Assembly: GCA_017534365.1 (NCBI GenBank)
Contig: JAFWCS010000042.1
Span: 1-9,650 of the forward strand
Source: Clostridia bacterium
Lineage (GTDB): Bacteria > Bacillota > Clostridia > Oscillospirales > Acutalibacteraceae
Length of the DNA: 9,650 nucleotides
Direction of reading: 5' to 3'
The notes under the pieces were generated by a model. That model ran no database searches. It was given only the letters and a program-made list of their open reading frames with translations, and had not been told where the DNA came from. Made by a program: the position numbers and the translations under genes. Below, piece by piece: positions 5,870-9,650 of the stretch (positions are counted from its first letter, which is position 1; each line of letters opens with the position of its first letter).

Positions 5870-6604
5870 TTGCTTGGCAAATACGTCCGCGTGCGGGTCA
5901 CGAACCCGATCCGCTCCGTCAACAGCGAACTCGGTTACGTTTATTCGCTGAATTTCGGCAGCATCGAGGGCAAAAAGCGGTTTGACCACGCTGCGCCCTG
6001 CGCTTACATCATGGGCATCACGCATCCGGTGCGCTCATTCAACGGCCGCGTGATCGCCGCCGTGCGCCGCGGCGACGGCCAGCCGCCGGTCTACGTGGTG
6101 GCGCCCAAAAGCATGCGCTTCATCTCCTATCAGATCGAGGACGCGATCGCCTTCGCGGAAGGGGATCGGCCGTATAAGCTGGAATGCCTTTATGAGCGCT
6201 CCTGCGGGGCGGTCGTGTTTCGCAACATCAACGGCGAGATTCGCTACCTGCTGATCAAGAACCGCCGCAGCACGCACTGGGGCTTCCCCAAGGGCCACGT
6301 CGAGAAGGGCGAGACCTTTGAGCAGACGGCCAAACGCGAGGTGCTCGAGGAGACCGGCATCCATATCCAGATCCTGCCGCAGTTTGCCTCCAAATCGGAG
6401 TATACGATCCAGGGGAAGGTGGAGAAATCCGTCACGATCTTCCTGGCCAAAACCGCCGACACGCAAACGACGATCCAGCGCGAGGAGATCGAGGATTATA
6501 TCTGGCTCAATTTCGACCGCGCAATGGACACCCTGCGCTTTATCAACGACCGCAACATCCTGCGCAGCGCGCACGATTTCCTCGTTGAGCAGAAAATCAT
6601 CTGA
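5870..6604 (+). CDS. Pyrophosphatase-like domain fused to Nudix hydrolase
   Basis: A 244-residue cytoplasmic protein with two parts. The C-terminal half (about 107-244) is a Nudix hydrolase of the Ap4A-hydrolase type: YERSCGAVVF, YLLIKNRRSTHWGFPKGHVEKGE, and a complete Nudix box G142-x5-E148-x7-REVLEETGI (156-164). Such enzymes cleave nucleoside diphosphates linked to another group, for example diadenosine polyphosphates. The N-terminal part (1-105) resembles the short inorganic-pyrophosphatase-like proteins of Clostridia: GKYVRVRVTNPIRS, YSLNFGSIEG, AYIMGITHPVRSFNGRVIAAV, VYVVAPKSMRF. At D39-HAAPC-A the acidic metal ligands expected in that family (recalled as DGEEQDA) are mostly gone, so this domain is probably inactive or regulatory. 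TTG at 5870 was chosen because AAAGGTG lies eight bases upstream and the domain begins there; an in-frame extension to 5756 has no family resemblance. The exporter gene follows after 14 bases. Confidence 0.85.
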   Translation: MLGKYVRVRVTNPIRSVNSELGYVYSLNFGSIEGKKRFDHAAPCAYIMGITHPVRSFNGRVIAAVRRGDGQPPVYVVAPKSMRFISYQIEDAIAFAEGDRPYKLECLYERSCGAVVFRNINGEIRYLLIKNRRSTHWGFPKGHVEKGETFEQTAKREVLEETGIHIQILPQFASKSEYTIQGKVEKSVTIFLAKTADTQTTIQREEIEDYIWLNFDRAMDTLRFINDRNILRSAHDFLVEQKII

Positions 6605-6618
6605 AAGGAGCCGCTTGC

Positions 6619-7119
6619 ATGACGGAATCCATCACAAATGCGCTGGTGCAGTGGTTCGGCGCGGGCGTTCCGAAGGAGCTGATCGTGTTTCTGATCTCGC
6701 TCCTGCCGGTGCTGGAGCTGCGCGGCGGGCTGATCGCCGCGAAGCTGCTGGGCGTGCCGCTGCTCAAGGCGTTTGTGCTTTGCTATATCGGCAACCTGCT
6801 GCCCATCCCGTTCATCCTGCTGTTCATCCGCAGGATCTTTGCGTTCCTCAAACGCTTTCGCCACACCCGTCCGCTCGTGGAGCGGCTGGAGGCGCATTCC
6901 CGCCGCAAGAGCGAAAAGGTGCGCCGTTTGCGCAACTGGGGGCTGCTGCTGCTCGTTGCGATCCCGCTGCCGGGTACCGGCGGCTGGACCGGCGCGCTCG
7001 TGGCGGCGCTGCTGGATATCCGCATGCGTACCTCGCTGCCGATCATCGCGGCCGGCGTGCTGATCGCCGGTCTGATCATGACCGCGTTTTCCTACGGCCT
7101 GCTCGGCCTGATTACATAA
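6619..7119 (+). CDS. Small multidrug-export family membrane protein (PF06695-like)
   Basis: A 166-residue integral membrane protein resembling the small multi-drug export family (COG2426). Hydrophobic segments lie at about 19-42, 48-77, 108-131 and 137-163. The family hallmarks are LLPVLELRGGLIAA (28-41) in the first segment and IPLPGTGGWTGALVAALL (115-132) in the third, which look like paired re-entrant, Gly/Pro-rich elements as in DedA-like proteins. A basic loop of about 30 residues (78-107) separates the two halves and should be cytoplasmic. The family name comes from limited evidence, so the transported substrate is unknown. The start ATG has AAAGGAG eight bases upstream and the gene is 14 bases behind the Nudix gene, so they form one operon, closed by the terminator immediately after its stop codon. 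Confidence 0.85.
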   Translation: MTESITNALVQWFGAGVPKELIVFLISLLPVLELRGGLIAAKLLGVPLLKAFVLCYIGNLLPIPFILLFIRRIFAFLKRFRHTRPLVERLEAHSRRKSEKVRRLRNWGLLLLVAIPLPGTGGWTGALVAALLDIRMRTSLPIIAAGVLIAGLIMTAFSYGLLGLIT

Positions 7120-7165
7120 AAAACCCACCGGCGCCGAACGAAGCGCTGCCGGTGGGTTCTGTGTT
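7118..7165. terminator. Bidirectional intrinsic terminator between convergent genes
   Basis: AACCCACCGGC (7122-7132) pairs perfectly with GCCGGTGGGTT (7148-7158), an 11-pair GC-rich stem with a 15-base loop. On the minus strand it is followed by TTTTTT (A-run 7118-7123), on the plus strand by a looser T-rich tail (CTGTGTTTTATT). It ends both the exporter operon, whose TAA overlaps the A-run, and the TetR gene, whose TAA is at 7166-7168. Confidence 0.9.
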
Positions 7166-7738
7166 TTATTCGTAATATTTTGAAGTGAGGCGGATGAAGC
7201 TGCCGAGTATGTGGCCGATCTCCTCCGGCGTGCCGCGCAGATCCTGATTGAGCCAGCCGAGCAGCACGTTGCGCACGCCGCTTGTGAGATACAGCAGATA
7301 GATATTCGCCTCGTTTGCATCCTTGCATTTTTCCTGCGCGAGAATATCCGTGAGCAGCGGTTCATAATAAATGGAAAACAGCCGCTTGATGAAGTCGTCC
7401 AGCAGGTCGGTGTGCGCGAGGAATTTGTAATATTCCCGATCCTTCTCCAGATAGGCGCAGACCTCTGTAATGAATTGTTCCGTCTGCGTTTCCGCAAACT
7501 TTATGCCGACCTCATCCACAAAGGCCACCAGGCTGTGCAGCTCCTCCTCCACGATCTGCGTCACAACGCCGTAGACGTCGGGGTAGTGGGCGTAAAACGT
7601 GCCGCGGCTGATATCCGCCTCGCGAATGATATCCGAAACCGTGATTCTGGAAAGCTCCTTTTGCTGCAGCAGCTGCGCAACTGCCTTTTTGATCAGCGTT
7701 TTGGACCGGATCGCGCTTCTGTATTCTGCTTTTGCCAT
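7166..7738 (-). CDS. TetR/AcrR-family transcriptional repressor
   Basis: A 190-residue TetR-type regulator. The N-terminal helix-turn-helix domain reads TLIKKAVAQLLQQKELSRI followed by TVSDIIREADISRGTFYAHY (33-52), the canonical TetR_N pattern. The C-terminal ligand/dimer domain (about 60-190) has YYKFLA, LLDDFIKRLF and YLLYLTSGVRNVLLGWL. It looks like the branch related to DhaS and the TetR_C_7 group, without a recognisable ligand. The ATG at 7738 is preferred over a GTG nine bases upstream because the GGAAGGG site has eight bases of spacing to the ATG but none to the GTG. It converges on the exporter operon and diverges from the isomerase-rlmA operon. With inverted repeats at both divergent promoters it is the obvious candidate regulator of itself and of that operon. 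Confidence 0.92.
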   Translation of the reverse strand: MAKAEYRSAIRSKTLIKKAVAQLLQQKELSRITVSDIIREADISRGTFYAHYPDVYGVVTQIVEEELHSLVAFVDEVGIKFAETQTEQFITEVCAYLEKDREYYKFLAHTDLLDDFIKRLFSIYYEPLLTDILAQEKCKDANEANIYLLYLTSGVRNVLLGWLNQDLRGTPEEIGHILGSFIRLTSKYYE

Positions 7739-7826
7739 ACGATACACCCTTCCTTCTGTCGTGCGAATCTTTCGCCGCGCGCGCCCGCACCTGCATAAAA
7801 CGCGAGCATTCCTGCGCGATATTGTA

Positions 7827-7853
7827 TATTATCAGAATAAATGATAGATAATA
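7827..7853. promoter_or_regulatory. Inverted repeat over the TetR transcription start (candidate operator)
   Basis: TATTATC (7827-7833) and GATAATA (7847-7853) form a perfect inverted repeat with a 13-base spacer; inside it TATCA (7830-7834) and TGATA (7842-7846) are also complementary. It covers the predicted transcription start (about 7846) and touches the -10 box of the TetR promoter, the usual place for an autorepressor. The sequence is very AT-rich, so chance symmetry is possible. Confidence 0.45.
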
Positions 7854-7881
7854 TTATATTTTTGTGAATGGAAAAAGTCAA
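7853..7881 (-). promoter_or_regulatory. Promoter of the TetR gene
   Basis: On the minus strand TTGACT (7876-7881), a 17-base spacer and TATAAT (7853-7858) form a near-consensus sigma-A promoter. Transcription would start at about 7846 and give a GC-rich leader of about 108 bases before the TetR ATG, in which I see no further signal besides the GGAAGGG ribosome site. Confidence 0.8.
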
Positions 7882-7885
7882 CCTT

Positions 7886-7916
7886 TTGCGCAACATTTTT
7901 TTATGAGATGTTGCAA
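7886..7916. promoter_or_regulatory. Inverted repeat over the isomerase promoter -35 (candidate operator)
   Basis: GCAACAT (7890-7896) and ATGTTGC (7908-7914) are perfect inverted arms with an 11-base T-rich spacer, flanked by TTGCGCAA (7886-7893), itself a palindrome. The right arm overlaps the TTGCAA -35 box of the plus-strand promoter and the left arm lies just upstream of the TetR -35. A bound dimer could therefore block the isomerase-rlmA promoter. Binding by the neighbouring TetR protein is an inference. Confidence 0.5.
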
Positions 7917-7939
7917 ATCCATTCGATTTGTTTTATAAT
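7911..7939 (+). promoter_or_regulatory. Promoter of the isomerase-rlmA operon
   Basis: TTGCAA (7911-7916), a 17-base spacer and a perfect TATAAT (7934-7939). Transcription would start near 7946, leaving a leader of about 34 bases that contains the palindrome AGATCGATCT (7950-7959) and the AAAGGGG ribosome site of the isomerase gene. Confidence 0.75.
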
Positions 7940-7979
7940 TCTATCATCAAGATCGATCTGAAAGGGGTGGGAAAAGCGG

Positions 7980-8855
7980 ATGAAGCTGATCAATCAGACG
8001 GATGCCCTCGCGCGGCGCTTCGGCGACGCCGACGCGGTGCGGATCCTCTGCAACTGCGGCTTTGACGGCGTGGATTATTCCATGTTTCCCATGAAGGAAG
8101 ACGACTGTCTGCTCAATACGCGCGCTTATAGGAAACACGTGCGCGAGCTGCGGGCGATCGCGGAGAGCTGCGGAAAAACATTCGAACAGGCGCACGCGCC
8201 GTTCCCTTCGGCCAGAGACGGGGACGACGATTATAACGAAAAGATCTTCCCGCGCCTTGCGCGCGCGCTGGAAATCACCGGTTTGCTGGACGCCAAGATT
8301 TGCGTGGTGCATCCCGTGCAGTTCAAAAAATACCAGCTGGAGCGCAATCTGGAGCTTTACAGCATGCTCGAGCCGTATGCGAAGGAATACGGCGTGAAGA
8401 TCGCGGTGGAGAATATGTGGGGCTGGAAGGAACAGCCCGGCGGCGGGCGCATCGTGCCGAACGTGTGCAGCAACGCGGAGGAATTCAACGCCTATATCGA
8501 CGCGCTGGATCCGCGGTATTTCACCGCCTGCCTCGATCTCGGCCACTGCGGGCTGGTCGGCGACGACGCCGCCTCCATGATCCGCAAAATGGGCCGGGAA
8601 CGCCTCGGCTGCCTGCACGTGCATGACAACGATTATATTCACGACAGCCACACGCTGCCATTTACCCAAAAAATGGAATGGGACGGGATCATGCGCGCGC
8701 TGGGCGAGATCGATTATCAGGGCCATTTCACCTTTGAGGCCGACTACTTCCTGAACGGCTTTCCGAACGATCTGATCCCTGCCTGCGAGATTTTTATGGA
8801 GCGGGTCGGCCGCGCGTTGATCAAGCGGCTCGAGCGCTGCCGCAAGCCGGCATGA
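7980..8855 (+). CDS. Sugar phosphate isomerase/epimerase-like TIM-barrel protein
   Basis: A 291-residue protein of the xylose-isomerase-like / AP-endonuclease-2 superfamily (PF01261), the usual length for sugar phosphate isomerase/epimerases. Expected barrel metal-site residues are visible at strand ends: H72 (QAHAPF), H111 (VVHPVQ), E144 (AVENMWG), D186 and H189 (CLDLGHC), H213/H215/D216 (LHVHDND) and E253 (FEADYF). Such enzymes use a divalent metal, often Mn, to isomerise or epimerise keto sugars, inositols or their phosphates in the cytoplasm. The substrate cannot be read from sequence. An endonuclease IV role is unlikely because the DNA-binding loops and the full zinc ligand set are not evident. 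The ATG at 7980 follows AAAGGGG by about 12 bases. The stop overlaps the start of rlmA as ATGA, so translation is coupled. Confidence 0.85.
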   Translation: MKLINQTDALARRFGDADAVRILCNCGFDGVDYSMFPMKEDDCLLNTRAYRKHVRELRAIAESCGKTFEQAHAPFPSARDGDDDYNEKIFPRLARALEITGLLDAKICVVHPVQFKKYQLERNLELYSMLEPYAKEYGVKIAVENMWGWKEQPGGGRIVPNVCSNAEEFNAYIDALDPRYFTACLDLGHCGLVGDDAASMIRKMGRERLGCLHVHDNDYIHDSHTLPFTQKMEWDGIMRALGEIDYQGHFTFEADYFLNGFPNDLIPACEIFMERVGRALIKRLERCRKPA

Positions 8856-9650
8856 CGGGCTTTCGCTGCCCGGTCTGCGGCGCGGCGCTGCAGACGGAGC
8901 CGAAGCGTCTGGTCTGCCCGGCCGGACACAGCTATGATCGCGCAAGATCCGGCTACGTCAATCTCCTGCAGTCGCAGAAATCCGGCGACAAGCGCCACGG
9001 GGACGACGCGCTGATGGTGCGCGCCCGCCGGGACTTCCTGAACGGGGGCGGCTACGCTTTTTTATGCGATGCGATCTGTGAACGCCTGGTCCGCCTTGCG
9101 CCGAAGGGCGCCGTGCTGCTGGACGTCGGCTGCGGCGAGGGCTATTATACCGCCGCCGCTGCGCAGGCGCTCGCGCAGGCCGGGAAGCCCGCCTGCGTGC
9201 TGGGCGTCGATATCTCCAAGGATGCCCTGCGTTATGCCGCCGGCCGTCTGCCGCAGGCGCAGCTGGCCGTGGCCAGCGCCTTCGCTCTGCCGCTGGCGGA
9301 TGCGAGCTGCGACGTTGTCATGCAGGTGTTTGCCCCGGCCGCGCCCGCGGAATTCCATCGGGTGCTCAAACCCGGGGGCCTGCTGCTGCGGGCGATCCCG
9401 CTCGAGGAGCATCTGTTCTCGCTCAAGGCCGCGATCTATGCGCAGCCGTATCGGAACACCGTGCCGCCGGCAGCGCTGCCGGGCTTTCGCGCGGTCGAAG
9501 AAACCGCGCTGCGCCGGATGCTGCAGCTCAATGACAGCGCGCAGATCCGCGCGCTGTTTCAGATGACGCCTTATTACTACAAAACAAGCCGGACCGATCA
9601 GGCAAAGCTGGATGCGCGCGCGACGTTTGAAACCGAAGCCGCGTTCGGTC
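8852..9650 (+). CDS. rlmA: 23S rRNA (guanine-N1)-methyltransferase RlmA (3' end cut)
   Basis: Open from the ATG at 8852 to the window end, 266 codons; the E. coli enzyme is 269, so only a few residues are missing. A zinc finger C6-x2-C9-x12-C22-x3-H26 recognises rRNA. It is followed by DRARSGYVNLLQ (29-40), RARRDFL (57-63) and the SAM-binding motif I LLDVGCGEGYYTAA (89-102), D120 in VLGVDISKDA, PLADASCDVV (147-156) and LKPGGLLLRAIP (172-183). This order closely follows RrmA/RlmA, which methylates N1 of G745 (E. coli) or G748 (Gram-positive RlmA-II, TlrB) in 23S rRNA helix 35, at the peptide exit tunnel. Context suggests the G748-type but sequence alone does not settle it. Methylation at G748 affects tylosin-class macrolide binding. 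It overlaps the isomerase by four bases (ATGA) with no strong ribosome site of its own. Confidence 0.92.
   Translation, partial: MTGFRCPVCGAALQTEPKRLVCPAGHSYDRARSGYVNLLQSQKSGDKRHGDDALMVRARRDFLNGGGYAFLCDAICERLVRLAPKGAVLLDVGCGEGYYTAAAAQALAQAGKPACVLGVDISKDALRYAAGRLPQAQLAVASAFALPLADASCDVVMQVFAPAAPAEFHRVLKPGGLLLRAIPLEEHLFSLKAAIYAQPYRNTVPPAALPGFRAVEETALRRMLQLNDSAQIRALFQMTPYYYKTSRTDQAKLDARATFETEAAFG

Noticed and set aside
7947..8945. 332-codon minus-strand frame opposite the isomerase
   Set aside because: It would cover the isomerase promoter and ribosome site, has no domain signature, and the plus-strand isomerase has a full barrel motif set.
1..9650. CRISPR arrays, insertion sequences, phage genes, tRNAs or toxin-antitoxin pairs
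   Set aside because: No repeat array, transposase-like protein, terminal inverted repeats flanked by duplications, or tRNA cloverleaf with CCA-end pattern was seen on either strand.

Overview
The window reads as chromosomal DNA from a moderately GC-rich Gram-positive bacterium of the Clostridia, probably a gut Oscillospirales/Ruminococcaceae-type organism. The basis is GC-rich coding sequence with short AT-rich promoters (TTGxxx-17-TATAAT), strong GGAGG-type ribosome binding sites, tightly packed genes, TTG starts, and products typical of Clostridia (DUF5696-type lipoprotein, PF06695 small exporter, VanR/VanS-like two-component pair). The taxon is an inference. I see no insertion sequence, phage gene, CRISPR array, tRNA or rRNA.

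Left part (1-5543, minus strand): six co-directional genes that look like one transcription unit, read right to left. A promoter at about 5515-5543 drives an OmpR/PhoB-type response regulator and then a membrane histidine kinase with a TTG start (4-base overlap). Next come a 747-residue DUF5696-like secreted lipoprotein (23-base overlap with the kinase), a MIF/4-oxalocrotonate-superfamily tautomerase, a short ComEA-like helix-hairpin-helix membrane protein, and the N-terminal part of asparaginyl-tRNA synthetase (asnS), which leaves the window. The overlaps suggest the two-component system and the lipoprotein form one envelope-sensing module. The tautomerase, HhH protein and asnS may only be read through from it.

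Centre (5544-7165): a 393-base divergent intergenic region holds the regulator promoter, a 10-base direct repeat, a minus-oriented terminator-like hairpin with no obvious gene to terminate, a plus-strand promoter and a hairpin-rich leader of about 145 bases with a possible 29-codon upstream ORF. The leader precedes a two-gene plus-strand operon: a protein that appears to fuse a degenerate inorganic-pyrophosphatase-like domain to a Nudix hydrolase, and a small PF06695-type membrane exporter. A bidirectional terminator closes this operon and the convergent TetR gene.

Right part (7166-9650): a TetR-family repressor (minus) is divergent from a two-gene operon (plus) encoding a xylose-isomerase-like TIM-barrel protein and, with an ATGA overlap, the 23S rRNA guanine-N1 methyltransferase RlmA (only its last few residues lie beyond the window). 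Both divergent promoters are readable, and each has its own inverted repeat where a repressor could act, so TetR autoregulation and control of the isomerase-rlmA operon is a concrete hypothesis.

The most unusual items are the pyrophosphatase-like/Nudix fusion with its structured leader, the kinase/regulator/DUF5696 lipoprotein module, and the two-operator TetR region ahead of an rRNA methyltransferase operon.
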